Assembly (NCBI GenBank): GCA_004564215.1
Contig: CP024846.1
Span: forward strand, 1,984,001 to 2,048,000
Reading direction: 5' to 3'
Source: Beijerinckiaceae bacterium
GTDB lineage: Bacteria > Pseudomonadota > Alphaproteobacteria > Rhizobiales > Beijerinckiaceae
Length of the DNA stretch: 64,000 bases
In this document: positions 50,475 to 58,986 of the stretch, one piece after another
Layout of the letters: each line of letters begins with the position of its first letter
Position numbering within the stretch: position 1 is the stretch's first letter
Position numbers and translations under genes: made by a program
Notes under the pieces: model-generated
The model's database searches: none
Seen by the model: only the letters and a program-made list of their open reading frames with translations
Told to the model about the DNA's origin: nothing

Positions 50475-51794
50475 ATGTCCCGTTCGCGAAAAACCCTGCT
50501 GGTCCCGGCGCTCTGCACCGGGCTGATGTTCGGCCTCTCCCTGGGCCTTGCCGGGATCGCGCAAGCCGCCGATGTCGCCGCGACCCCGCCGCCCGCCCCC
50601 GCCAATTGGTGGGATACGATCACCGTCACCGGCGTGGTCGAGGGCGGCCTGACCCTCAATCCCGACTATCCGGGCGATGGCTTGAATTTCGGCCATTTGT
50701 TCACCGACAAGGCCAATACGCCGCTCCTCAACCAGATGCTGCTCACCGCCCAGCGGCCGCTCGATCCGAAGGCGACCGATTATGATTTCGGCTTCAAGCT
50801 GCAGCTGATGTACGGCTCGGACGCGCGCTACACCCATTATCTCGGCGAGTTCGATTACATCATCAACGACCGCAGCCAGTTCACCCCGGTCGAGGCGTTC
50901 GGCATCGTCCATCTGCCCTGGCTGTTTGCCGGCGGCATCGACGTCAAATTCGGCCAATATGTGACCCTCGAAGGCGCCGAGACGATCGACCCGACCACCA
51001 ATTATCTCTACTCGCATTCCTACATCTTCAACTTCGGCATTCCGCTGGTCCACACCGGCATCATGACGATCTCGCATGTCGATCCGATGGTCGATATTTA
51101 TCTCGGCGTCGACACCGGCGTGAACACCACCTTCGGCAATCGCCAGGGCGACAACAATGGCGCCGCGGCGTTTCATGGCGGCATCGGGCTCAATCTGCTC
51201 GACGGCAATCTGACGATTTTGGCGACCACCCACATCGGCGCGGAAAACCCCGACACCTTCGGGACCGCCCTCGCCTGCGCCTGCAATCCGAACCGGGCGC
51301 TTCGCTATCTGAGCGACATCACCGCGATCTGGAAGGCCACCGACTCCTTGACCTTCATCACCGACCTCAACTACATCCGCGACGACGGGTTCAAGGCGAG
51401 CGGCTATGGCATCGCGCAATATGCGATCTACACGGTCAACGACTGGCTGAAACTGGTCGGCCGCGGCGAGGTCTGGCGCGACAACAATAATTTCTTCGTC
51501 GCCGCCTTCCCGGGCAATTTCGACTTCGTGAATGTCGAATATGGGTTCCCGTCGACCGCGGTGTTCGGGCCGGCGCCGACGACCTATCTGGAGCTGACCG
51601 CCGGGCTCAACATCTCGCCGGCGTTGCCCGAGGGCCTGCCGTTTTTGAAATCGCTGACGGTGCGCCCGGAAGTTCGCTACGACGCTTCGCTGAACGGCAC
51701 GACGCCGTTCAACGGCCTGGGCTTCCCGGCGTTCGGGGTCGGCACCAAAAGCTCGCAATTCACCTTCGGCGGCGACATCATCGCGAAGTTCTAG
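50475..51794 (+). CDS. Outer-membrane beta-barrel porin, BBP2 type
   Basis: 439 residues. Signal peptide (LLVPALCTGLMFGLSLGLAGIAQA-AD), then a barrel with alternating aromatic strands, a start WDTITVTGVVEGGLTLNPD, and a C-terminal strand ending with Phe (FGGDIIAKF). The family occurs in planctomycetes and Beijerinckiaceae-type alphaproteobacteria. ATG at 50475 has GGAGA 8 bases upstream. A Cys pair (ALACACNPN) in one loop is unusual for a porin. The TAG stop is the first codon of a 118-bp repeat. Confidence 0.88.
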   Translation: MSRSRKTLLVPALCTGLMFGLSLGLAGIAQAADVAATPPPAPANWWDTITVTGVVEGGLTLNPDYPGDGLNFGHLFTDKANTPLLNQMLLTAQRPLDPKATDYDFGFKLQLMYGSDARYTHYLGEFDYIINDRSQFTPVEAFGIVHLPWLFAGGIDVKFGQYVTLEGAETIDPTTNYLYSHSYIFNFGIPLVHTGIMTISHVDPMVDIYLGVDTGVNTTFGNRQGDNNGAAAFHGGIGLNLLDGNLTILATTHIGAENPDTFGTALACACNPNRALRYLSDITAIWKATDSLTFITDLNYIRDDGFKASGYGIAQYAIYTVNDWLKLVGRGEVWRDNNNFFVAAFPGNFDFVNVEYGFPSTAVFGPAPTTYLELTAGLNISPALPEGLPFLKSLTVRPEVRYDASLNGTTPFNGLGFPAFGVGTKSSQFTFGGDIIAKF

Positions 51795-51909
51795 AGCGGG
51801 ATGAGGAAAAGTGGAAACCGGTTTTCCGCCCGCATCCCGCTCTAAGCTTTTGGAACAAGATCACGTTCATGATTTTGGATCGAGTCAATCCAAAATCATC
51901 GTGATCTAG
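51792..51909 (+). repeat. 118-bp dispersed repeat (copy G)
   Basis: Starts TAGAGCGGGATG, with a palindrome to CATCCCGCTCTA (51792-51844) and a second palindrome around GATTTTGGA...TCCAAAATC ending GATCTAG. Nearly the same sequence occurs at 63423-63540. The first three bases are the porin stop codon. Confidence 0.9.
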
Positions 51910-52017
51910 AGCCCGATCCCCAAAAGGCGTTTGACTTTTGGGACAAGATCAGGCGGCAAAACAAAGCCCGATCCCCAAAAGTTGCCCGACTTTTGGGATA
52001 AGATCAGGCGGGACGAT
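51910..52017 (+). repeat. Tandem ~55-bp repeat, two units
   Basis: Units at 51910-51964 and 51965-52017 both start AGCCCGATCCCCAAAAG and include TTTTGGGA(C/T)AAGATCAGGCGG. Each unit can fold through CCCAAAAG / CTTTTGGG. Confidence 0.8.
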
Positions 52018-52025
52018 AGAGCCCA

Positions 52026-52061
52026 AAAATCCCGCCCGGCTGAAACGCCGGGCGGTTTTTT
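52026..52061. terminator. Bidirectional rho-independent terminator
   Basis: Perfect 9-bp stem CCGCCCGGC / GCCGGGCGG (52032-52040, 52047-52055) with six T after it on the plus strand and an AT run on the minus strand. Serves the porin gene and the convergent LTXXQ gene. Confidence 0.9.
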
Positions 52062-52091
52062 AGGTGCTCAAAAACCGGTGGCATGATCCGT

Positions 52092-52706
52092 TCAACGAAC
52101 CGGATCAGCAGGGCCTTTGGGACGGTCGAGATTGCGCTCGTCTCCGGGTGCAAGATCGCCATCTTTGTTCGGGCCGCCGCGCTGCCAGCCGCCATGCTCA
52201 AAGCCGCCATCCATCATCGCGAAATGATGATCGAGGAAATGCGGCTTGAGGGCGTGCAGGAGAACCGGGAGACGACGCCTCTGATCCTCATTCAAGCTGG
52301 CATAAAGAGGTGCTGCGGCATTGGCGATTGCTTGCAGATTTTCGCCCCGCGCAACCGCTCTTTCGCCGCGCTGGCGAAGGCGATCGATCAGATTGTCCGA
52401 CTGTGATTGGCTTTGAACCTTCTGGTGCAACTCGAAAGTTTTCTTGGCCATGTCACGGAGGGAAGCTTCGACATTTGGCCAAAGTTTTTCCTGGTCCGGC
52501 GTCAATTTCAGTCCGGCGTGCAAAGCCGCCACGCGCGCATCGAAGAAGGCCGCACGATCCGCCGGCGTGAAAATGAACGGAGGTTTTTCAGGCGCTTGGA
52601 AGGCTACGGTGATGGGCTGTTGAGCGTTGACGCTAAAGGCGGCGAAGGCGACACTAGCGCCGGCAAGCGCCATCAAAGTAAGAATAGCAGGTAGACCCGT
52701 TTTCAT
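52092..52706 (-). CDS. Spy/CpxP-like periplasmic protein (LTXXQ motif)
   Basis: 204 residues. ATG at 52706 begins a signal peptide (LPAILTLMALAGASVAFAAF). The core is helical: FFDARVAALHAGLKLTPDQEKLWPNVEASLRDMAKK with an LTPDQ motif, and a second SLNEDQRRRLPVLLHALK repeat, as in LTXXQ-family periplasmic proteins. The C-terminus is Gly/His-rich (HHFAMMDGGFEHGGW). Likely a periplasmic chaperone or stress sensor, possibly metal-related. Confidence 0.82.
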   Translation of the reverse strand: MKTGLPAILTLMALAGASVAFAAFSVNAQQPITVAFQAPEKPPFIFTPADRAAFFDARVAALHAGLKLTPDQEKLWPNVEASLRDMAKKTFELHQKVQSQSQSDNLIDRLRQRGERAVARGENLQAIANAAAPLYASLNEDQRRRLPVLLHALKPHFLDHHFAMMDGGFEHGGWQRGGPNKDGDLAPGDERNLDRPKGPADPVR

Positions 52707-52985
52707 GGGAGGACTCCAACTCCTGAACGCGCGTGTTTTATTCGCGAACCCGATCAGCATTTTCGTCGATCATGCTTGAGCAGCATGAACTCGTGAATAG
52801 ACAACATGGATAAGCTCTTCAAATGAACCTTTGGTCATGTTGATGCGCGTTGCATGAGGAGCGGCGTGGTAAGTCACGTGGATTTGAACTTCATTTGTGC
52901 TTTCGAATTAACGCAGGTTCAAAGCCCTGCTCGCATAGTGGCGAGGTCTTTTCGAACCGCGCTTGGATGGAGGCCGGTGACGGCC

Positions 52986-53507
52986 ATGGTCCGCACGAAG
53001 CGAAGCAACGCCGATAATTTCAGCGATATTCTCGCGGCGCTCGATCAAAGCCAGGAAGCAGGCGTGACGTCGCGCGCGCAGAAGGCCGATGACAACGACG
53101 CAGAATTGGAAACCGAACGTCAATCAGGTCCGAGAAACCGGCTTCGGCGCGTGTTGAAAACGATTTCATTTCCTTGGCTGGGTGGCCTCGGGTTTTTTCC
53201 ACATGGCCATGTCTCCTACAACGAAGAGGAAGCCATCGATGTTTCGGCGCAGCCCGCTGCCGAGCCACCCATCGATGAGATCCCGAAATCCGAGGGCGCA
53301 AGATCCGAAGATGAAGAGATTGCCGAGGAACTCGGCTTGAAAAGGGATCTCGCGAGCGGCGAATTGCGACGGATTCGACGCGAATTTGCGAAGAACAACC
53401 ACCCAGACCGTTTCGAACCCTCCCGCCGCGTCCTGGCCGCGCGCCGCATGTCGATCGCGAATATGTTGATCGATGCGCAGTTGAAACAAAGTCGGTCGGG
53501 GCGCTAG
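52986..53507 (+). CDS. Protein with C-terminal J-domain
   Basis: 173 residues. The start at ATG 52986 is moderately supported (GGAGG upstream). The N-terminal half is polar and probably disordered, with one hydrophobic patch (ISFPWLGGLGFFPHG). The C-terminus holds a J-domain: LKRDLASGELRRIRREFAKNNHPDRFEP with the HPD tripeptide that stimulates DnaK, then ARRMSIANMLIDAQL. No zinc-finger or substrate-binding domain, so it is a specialised co-chaperone. Its TAG stop starts a 115-bp repeat. Confidence 0.78.
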   Translation: MVRTKRSNADNFSDILAALDQSQEAGVTSRAQKADDNDAELETERQSGPRNRLRRVLKTISFPWLGGLGFFPHGHVSYNEEEAIDVSAQPAAEPPIDEIPKSEGARSEDEEIAEELGLKRDLASGELRRIRREFAKNNHPDRFEPSRRVLAARRMSIANMLIDAQLKQSRSGR

Positions 53508-53619
53508 AGCGCTTCCCGATCAGATGGAATCATCTGATCGAAAAAGAATCGCTCAAGTTCAACGAGTTGGAGCATGTTCTGATCGAAAAAGTCGGTCAAC
53601 TTTTTCGGAACATGCTCTA
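53505..53619 (-). repeat. 115-bp dispersed repeat (copy E)
   Basis: Full-length copy, inverted relative to B and C, same orientation as D. First three bases form the stop codon of the J-domain gene. Confidence 0.9.
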
Positions 53620-53856
53620 ACGTATAAGGGCCTACGTGATGGCGATTCGCGAAGCCTGGCACGGCGACAGAAAATGGCAATCAACAAATCTTATTTCGTT
53701 TGCTGTCCGGTCACTGTGCTTAATTAGAATGAATCAGCGGATTGCTTGACAGTGGCCTTACGGTCGCGAAAAAGCTCAAGGGACTGCGGCGGATCTTACG
53801 GGTGCCGCACGTTTAACTTGACGTGCCCCTTACCCCAAAGGTGAGAAACAATCCCG

Positions 53857-54474
53857 ATGAAACCTGGATCGACGCGCGCAAATTCGAAGATCGATAGGCG
53901 GCTCGTGGCGCCTACCCGCGGGATCGAGCCCGATGGCGGAGAAAGCGATGTGTTTCTTTTGCCGAACGATCCGGTCAGCCTCGAGGAATTAATTCGCGAC
54001 CTGTTCCAAAACCATTGGGCGGAGATCGTCTTCGGTCCGATCATCGAGGGCGCGGCGTGGGAGATGCGGGCGGCGCATCCGCCTACCTATGTCGGCATGA
54101 TGGACGGGTATTTGACGGTTGCCTTCGGCATTCCGCATTTCCACATCTGTATCGGCGAACATAAGGGCTCGCCAAGAGACCCTGTTCCGGCTGCGCTTGC
54201 GCAGCACCGAAAAACATCGCGCGCCGAGCTGTACCGTCTCCTTGGCCCTTCCGGCACGCCGGTCTCCTGGGGTGTTCGCCTGTTCAATGGGAAGGGCGAG
54301 CAACAAATCACGATTTTGCTGGGAAATCCCTTTCTTGACCCGAAAACCGATAAGGTGCTGAAATCACCCGATTGGTCGCGGCTCGCGCTTTGGGATCATT
54401 TGCGCGCCCGTTGGCTTGGCTTGACCGAACCCGATCAATTCGATCGTTCGGGTCGCGGTTTTAGCCATGTGTGA
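53857..54474 (+). CDS. Conserved protein of unknown function (DUF7676-like)
   Basis: 205 residues, soluble. The pattern LPNDPVSLEELIRDLFQNHWAEIVFGPIIEGAAWEMR, MMDGYLTVAFGIPHFHICIGEHKG, SWGVRLFNGKGEQQITILLGNPFLDP and WSRLALWDHLRARWLG recalls a family I know as DUF7676 (name from memory). The HFHICIGEH segment could bind a metal. Only 41 bases separate it from the next gene, which encodes a membrane protein, so the two probably act together. Function not known. Confidence 0.72.
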   Translation: MKPGSTRANSKIDRRLVAPTRGIEPDGGESDVFLLPNDPVSLEELIRDLFQNHWAEIVFGPIIEGAAWEMRAAHPPTYVGMMDGYLTVAFGIPHFHICIGEHKGSPRDPVPAALAQHRKTSRAELYRLLGPSGTPVSWGVRLFNGKGEQQITILLGNPFLDPKTDKVLKSPDWSRLALWDHLRARWLGLTEPDQFDRSGRGFSHV

Positions 54475-54515
54475 TATATTTATGAAGAAGCGTGATTCGA
54501 GGAGAGAAATTTAAA

Positions 54516-55073
54516 ATGGCTCAGCTATCGATTGTTCCGGTCTCCCGCCGCCCGCTTTGGATAGCTTTGATCGTTTCGGCGAGCGTTATCGTCAGCCTCG
54601 GCTTTGCCTGCGCCGTGCCGCTCGCGGCATTTGCCGCCGTTGCGGCCCTGACTTTGCCCCGACGCGATGCCTTCGTTCTTGTCGGACTGGTGTGGCTCGC
54701 CAATCAAGTCGTTGGCTACACCCTGCTCCATTATCCCTGGACCGCGGAAAGCTTTGCCTGGGGCGCCGTTCTCGGCGGAGTTGCCTTGCTCTCAACCGTG
54801 GCGGCGCAATGGACCAAGGAGCATTTGGCGCAAGGACATATGATCGTGGCCGCAACCGCGTTTGTTGCGGCGTTCGCGGTGTATGAAGGAACTCTCTTCG
54901 TGATTTCCCTGGCGATCGGCAGTGGGCTCTCGAATTATACGCCGTCCGTCGTCAAGCGGATTTTCGCGATCAATGCCGCCGCGTTTGCCGCGCTGTATCT
55001 GGTTCATAGCCTCGGCGTGTTTAAGAGCCTGGCCGCCAAGCCCCAAGGGGTTTCCCGCGAGCGGCGCGCATGA
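54516..55073 (+). CDS. Integral membrane protein of unknown function, partner of upstream gene
   Basis: 185 residues with about five membrane helices: LWIALIVSASVIVSLGFACAVPLAAFAAVAAL, AFVLVGLVWLANQVVGYTLL, WGAVLGGVALLSTVAAQW, MIVAATAFVAAFAVYEGTLFVISLAIG and FAINAAAFAALYLVHSLGVF. Highly Ala/Val-rich, no signature catalytic motif. ATG at 54516 has GAGGAG about 9 bases upstream. Co-transcribed with the DUF7676-like gene; a small transporter or assembly factor is possible, not shown. Confidence 0.75.
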   Translation: MAQLSIVPVSRRPLWIALIVSASVIVSLGFACAVPLAAFAAVAALTLPRRDAFVLVGLVWLANQVVGYTLLHYPWTAESFAWGAVLGGVALLSTVAAQWTKEHLAQGHMIVAATAFVAAFAVYEGTLFVISLAIGSGLSNYTPSVVKRIFAINAAAFAALYLVHSLGVFKSLAAKPQGVSRERRA

Positions 55074-55120
55074 CTTTCGGCCCCTTCCCGGGTTCGTAAT
55101 CCGTAACCAAAGCGTGGATT

Positions 55121-55348
55121 TCAAGCCGGACCGTTCGGCTCATCCGGAGGCGCGGCTTCGCCCGGCTTGGGTGCGCGCTTGAGACGATATTCCCGAATTA
55201 AATGTCGTGATATTCGATAAACGCCATAAATAAGAAAAGCGACGACGGCTATATTTATGGCAAAACGCATAATAACGACGAGAGCATGGATCAATACGCC
55301 TATTATACTACCCGCCGCACCAAATAGAGAGGCTAGAAAATCGGACAT
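55121..55348 (-). CDS. Small membrane protein, hypothetical
   Basis: 75 residues: IIGVLIHALVVIMRFAINIAVVAFLIYGVYRIS forms one or two membrane helices, followed by a basic, Pro-rich tail. AGGGAAG precedes the ATG at reasonable spacing. No family recognised; composition and start context support a real gene, with moderate confidence. Confidence 0.5.
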   Translation of the reverse strand: MSDFLASLFGAAGSIIGVLIHALVVIMRFAINIAVVAFLIYGVYRISRHLIREYRLKRAPKPGEAAPPDEPNGPA

Positions 55349-55407
55349 GTGATCGCAGCTTCCCTATTGGCGCCCTCGTCATGAGATCTTGGGGGGCTTC
55401 CTTTTAG

Positions 55408-57480
55408 CTAACCATGCTCGACGCGCTCTAGCAATGTTTGTTTGTCAAACACAGGCAAGGAGCAGCGCCCCCCCGAACAGACAAAGGCCGCCGCTTCGCC
55501 CGCCAGAGCGCTTTGGGCTTTCGCCGGATGGCCCTCGGGAATCTGGTCCGGCTGATCGAGATCCATCACCACGCGGTCGATAAAGGGCACGCCCAGCGCG
55601 GCCGCATAAAGGGCTTGGCGTTGCGGTCCTGCGGTGACGATCTCCTTGGCCTGAAGCCGGAAATCAAGCGCATTCAAGATCCCGGCATGGCCGACAAAAT
55701 TGCTCCGGACCGATCCGCCGACGACCCGGAAAATCTCGTCGGCCCGCGTCAGCCAGCTCGCGTTGCCGGTGAGCCCGGCGAGGCGAATGAGCGCCGACAG
55801 ATAGACCGGGTGCGCATTCGGAATCGCGTCGTCCGAGGTGGGCGCAAGCCGCAGGATGACGTCATTAGCATCGCTGGCTGTCATATTGAGCAGCCCGCTT
55901 TGCGGATCGCAATGATAGGTCTCAAGCGCTTTCGCCCATTCGATTGCATCGGCAAGATAATCTCGGGTCTGCGGCAGAGCGCCGTTAAAATTGCGCGCTT
56001 CATGCAAGGCCAGGGCGGCGCGGATCATTGCGGCATGATCGAGCGCGAGGCCGGGCGTCACGAGGACACCGGCGCGCCAGCCATGCGCCAGCCGTTTGTT
56101 TCCCGTCGCATCGGTATATTGCATTGTCGTGGCGATGAACGCATAGGCGCGGGCGGCGAGAGCGATCCATTCGGGCTCGTCAAACAGCGTCGCCGCGTTG
56201 ACGAGCGCGGCGATCATCAAGCCGTTCCAGTCGGCGAGAATCTTGTCGTCGAGGCCAGGATGAACACGCTTTTCCCGCGCGTCGAACAGGCGTTGCCGCA
56301 GCGGCGCAAGCCGTTCTTCTTCCGCCTGGGTTGGGGGATTGATATCAAGGCGGTTCAGGATAATAACGCGGGCGCCTCCATGCGCCTCGTCGACCCAATT
56401 GCCGTCCGGCGCGGCATCGTAAAAGCGACCAAAGAATTTTGCATCGTCCTCGCCGAGGAGGGTTGTGATTTCGGCAAAACTCCAGACATAGAATTTGCCC
56501 TCGACTCCTTCGCTATCGGCGTCGAGGCTCGCGCAGAAGGCGCCGGCGTCATTGGTCATTTCGCGGCGGAGCCAGCCGACCGTTTCGCGTGCGCGTGCGT
56601 GGAAAAGCGGGCCCCCATAGTCGTGATGGCAGAGGGCCAGCATTTCGAGAATCTGCGCATTGTCGTAGAGCATTTTTTCGAAATGCGGCACCAGCCAGCG
56701 CGCGTCGGTCGAATAGCGCGCATAGCCGCCACTGAGATGATCGTAAATACCGCCCTCCGACATTTTTGTCAGGGTCAGTTTGACGAGATCGCGATAGGGA
56801 GCCTTGCCCAGTCGCCCACCGGCCCGCCACAGCAATTCGAGAATCGGCGTGTTGGGAAATTTCGGTGCGCCGCGCAGGCCACCCTCGATTGGATCTATGA
56901 AATTCACGATCTGCGGGGCCAGAGTATTGATTTGCTCGAGGCTGAGCGGTGCCTGCTCGTCGTGCGAGGCGAGTTTTGAGAGCTCTCCATGGACGATTCG
57001 GGCATTTTCCGCGATCCGTCCCGGCTCAGACCGGAACACTTCGGCGACCGTCTTCAAGACGCTGACGAAGCTGGGCCTGCCATATTGGCTCTCCTTCGGA
57101 AAATAGGTTCCGCCCCAAAATGGCTCGCCCATGGGCGTGAGGAACATGGTGAGAGGCCAGCCGCCCCGTTCCCCAAAACTGTGAAGCGCCGTCATATAAA
57201 TATGATCTATATCGGGGCGCTCTTCGCGGTCGACCTTGATATTCACGAAAAGCTCGTTCATCACCGCGGCGGTTGCTGCATCTTCGAAGCTTTCATGGGC
57301 CATCACATGGCACCAGTGACAGGCCGCATAGCCGACGGAGAGCAGAATGGGCTTGTTGAGCGCCTGGGCTTCCCGCAGAGCCGCGTCGCCCCACATCCGC
57401 CAATGCACGGGATTTTCGGCGTGCTGCAAGAGATAAGGGCTTGCAGCCTTGCTCAGTTCATTTTGGCCGTGTGCTGACAT
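55408..57480 (-). CDS. DUF255 thioredoxin-domain protein (YyaL/SSP411 family)
   Basis: 690 residues. N-terminal thioredoxin-like domain with HAENPVHWRMWGDAAL and VGYAACHWCHVMAHESFEDAATAAVMNELFVNIKVDREERPDIDHIYM (CHWC redox pair), then a six-hairpin glycosidase-like helical domain (GGIYDHLSGGYARYSTDARWLVPHFEKMLYDNAQ). Function unclear; eukaryotic relatives are spermatogenesis-associated protein 20. ATG at 57480. It diverges from mnmE with an 86-base gap. Confidence 0.9.
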   Translation of the reverse strand: MSAHGQNELSKAASPYLLQHAENPVHWRMWGDAALREAQALNKPILLSVGYAACHWCHVMAHESFEDAATAAVMNELFVNIKVDREERPDIDHIYMTALHSFGERGGWPLTMFLTPMGEPFWGGTYFPKESQYGRPSFVSVLKTVAEVFRSEPGRIAENARIVHGELSKLASHDEQAPLSLEQINTLAPQIVNFIDPIEGGLRGAPKFPNTPILELLWRAGGRLGKAPYRDLVKLTLTKMSEGGIYDHLSGGYARYSTDARWLVPHFEKMLYDNAQILEMLALCHHDYGGPLFHARARETVGWLRREMTNDAGAFCASLDADSEGVEGKFYVWSFAEITTLLGEDDAKFFGRFYDAAPDGNWVDEAHGGARVIILNRLDINPPTQAEEERLAPLRQRLFDAREKRVHPGLDDKILADWNGLMIAALVNAATLFDEPEWIALAARAYAFIATTMQYTDATGNKRLAHGWRAGVLVTPGLALDHAAMIRAALALHEARNFNGALPQTRDYLADAIEWAKALETYHCDPQSGLLNMTASDANDVILRLAPTSDDAIPNAHPVYLSALIRLAGLTGNASWLTRADEIFRVVGGSVRSNFVGHAGILNALDFRLQAKEIVTAGPQRQALYAAALGVPFIDRVVMDLDQPDQIPEGHPAKAQSALAGEAAAFVCSGGRCSLPVFDKQTLLERVEHG

Positions 57481-57566
57481 GGAATTGGAGCCTTTTGGGT
57501 GCGGCAAGCGCGGAATTGGGGCCGGGCGATGCAATCCGGCCCAGTAAATGGAAGATCTGTGCCAGA

Positions 57567-58895
57567 ATGAAACACATAGACGATGACACGATTTTCGCCA
57601 TTGCCACCGGTGCGGGCCGTGCGGCCATCGCGATTCTGCGGCTATCGGGGCCGGCGACGCGTGGGATTGTCAAGAGTCTCGCAGGCAAGTGCCCAGAACC
57701 GCGGGTGGTTGCCCGAGGGATTTTTTCCGATCCTGCGTCGGGGGAGGCAATCGACAGCGGGCTGCTCATTTTTTTTCCCGGGCCAAAAAGTTTTACCGGC
57801 GAAGACTATGCCGAAATTCACGTCCATGGCGGGCGTGCAGTGCTGACCGCGCTAATTGCGGCTTTGGGCGCCATGGCGAACACGCGTCCGGCAGAGCCGG
57901 GGGAATTTACTCGCCGCGGATTCGTGAATGGCAAAATGGATTTGGCGGAAGTCGAGGGTCTTGCGGATCTGATCGATGCGGAAACCGAATGGCAGCGTCG
58001 GCAGGCCCTGCGTCAGACAGAAGGGATTCTTGGCCGCCAGGCCGCGATGTGGCGGGCGAAGCTCATCGAGGCAGCGGCGTTGCTTGAGGCGGAGATCGAT
58101 TTTCCGGAGGAGGAGGGCATTCCGGCCTCGGTGGGGCGGCGGGTCGGGGAAGTGCTGGCTCCGGTGCTTACGGCGTTGAAAGCCGAAATCGCGGCGGGGC
58201 GGGCTGCGGAGCGGTTGCGGGAGGGGGTGGTGATCGTGATCGCCGGGCCTCCCAACGTTGGAAAATCGACACTGTTGAACGCCCTGGCGCGCCGGGAGGT
58301 GGCGATTGTCTCGCCCTTCGCGGGCACGACCCGGGATACGCTTGAGGTGCATCTCGATCTCGGGGGCTGCCCGGTTACCTTGATAGACACCGCGGGGTTG
58401 CGGGAGAGTAGCGACGCGGTGGAAAAAATGGGCGTGGCCCGAGCTCTCGAGAAAGCCCAGTCGGCGGATCTGATATTATGGCTGAGCGAGGCGGGCGCGC
58501 CGGCCTTGCCGCCGGAAACTCGCGGCGCGACCTGGCCGATTTCCACGAAAGGCGATCTGGTGCCGGCGAGCGAGAGGTCGGCTGACGCAGAGGGGCTCTA
58601 TATAAGTGCCGAGAGCGGCGAAAATCTCGATCTGCTCGTCGCCCGTCTGCGGGAGTTCGCGGGAGGGATTGTCAGCGACGGCCATGCCGGCCTTATCACC
58701 CGGGAACGGCATCGAAAAGCGTTCGAATTGGCCGCGCTGGCCCTGGAGCGGGTCCTGGGTGGTTTGGAGGGTCCGGTCGAATTGCTAGCGGAGGACTTGC
58801 GCGCGGCGATATTTTCACTGCAAAGACTAACGGGCGAGGTCGGTGTCGAGGATGTCTTGGACGAGATTTTCTCGCGGTTTTGTATCGGCAAGTGA
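57567..58895 (+). CDS. mnmE: tRNA modification GTPase MnmE
   Basis: 442 residues. N-terminal TrmE domain DDTIFAIATGAGRAAIAILRLSG, P-loop IAGPPNVGKSTLLNALARRE, FAGTTRDTLE, LIDTAGLRES, and C-terminal FCIGK whose Cys is required for activity. With MnmG it makes 5-carboxymethylaminomethyluridine in tRNA wobble positions. ATG at 57567 matches the family start; the longer open frame overlaps the divergent gene. Immediately followed by parS and mnmG. Confidence 0.97.
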   Translation: MKHIDDDTIFAIATGAGRAAIAILRLSGPATRGIVKSLAGKCPEPRVVARGIFSDPASGEAIDSGLLIFFPGPKSFTGEDYAEIHVHGGRAVLTALIAALGAMANTRPAEPGEFTRRGFVNGKMDLAEVEGLADLIDAETEWQRRQALRQTEGILGRQAAMWRAKLIEAAALLEAEIDFPEEEGIPASVGRRVGEVLAPVLTALKAEIAAGRAAERLREGVVIVIAGPPNVGKSTLLNALARREVAIVSPFAGTTRDTLEVHLDLGGCPVTLIDTAGLRESSDAVEKMGVARALEKAQSADLILWLSEAGAPALPPETRGATWPISTKGDLVPASERSADAEGLYISAESGENLDLLVARLREFAGGIVSDGHAGLITRERHRKAFELAALALERVLGGLEGPVELLAEDLRAAIFSLQRLTGEVGVEDVLDEIFSRFCIGK

Positions 58896-58917
58896 GACTG
58901 GCGGGCTACGCCACAAT

Positions 58918-58933
58918 GTTTCACGTGAAACCT
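58918..58933. other. parS site 1 (ParB-binding centromere)
   Basis: TGTTTCACGTGAAACC matches the 16-bp parS consensus with one end mismatch. Lies in the mnmE-mnmG gap, 4 kb before parAB. Confidence 0.93.
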
Positions 58934-58952
58934 TTTTAGAATTATTCCAAAA

Positions 58953-58968
58953 ATGTTTCACGTGAAAC
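58953..58968. other. parS site 2 (ParB-binding centromere)
   Basis: TGTTTCACGTGAAACA is a perfect parS palindrome, 35 bp from site 1 (about 3.3 helical turns). Also just upstream of mnmG, so ParB may affect its transcription. Confidence 0.95.
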
Positions 58969-58986
58969 ATTCTGAGGGGCATGGGC

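Noticed and set aside
50418..51758. Long antisense frame opposite the porin gene
   Set aside because: Mirror of porin codon bias; no ribosome-binding site or known domain.
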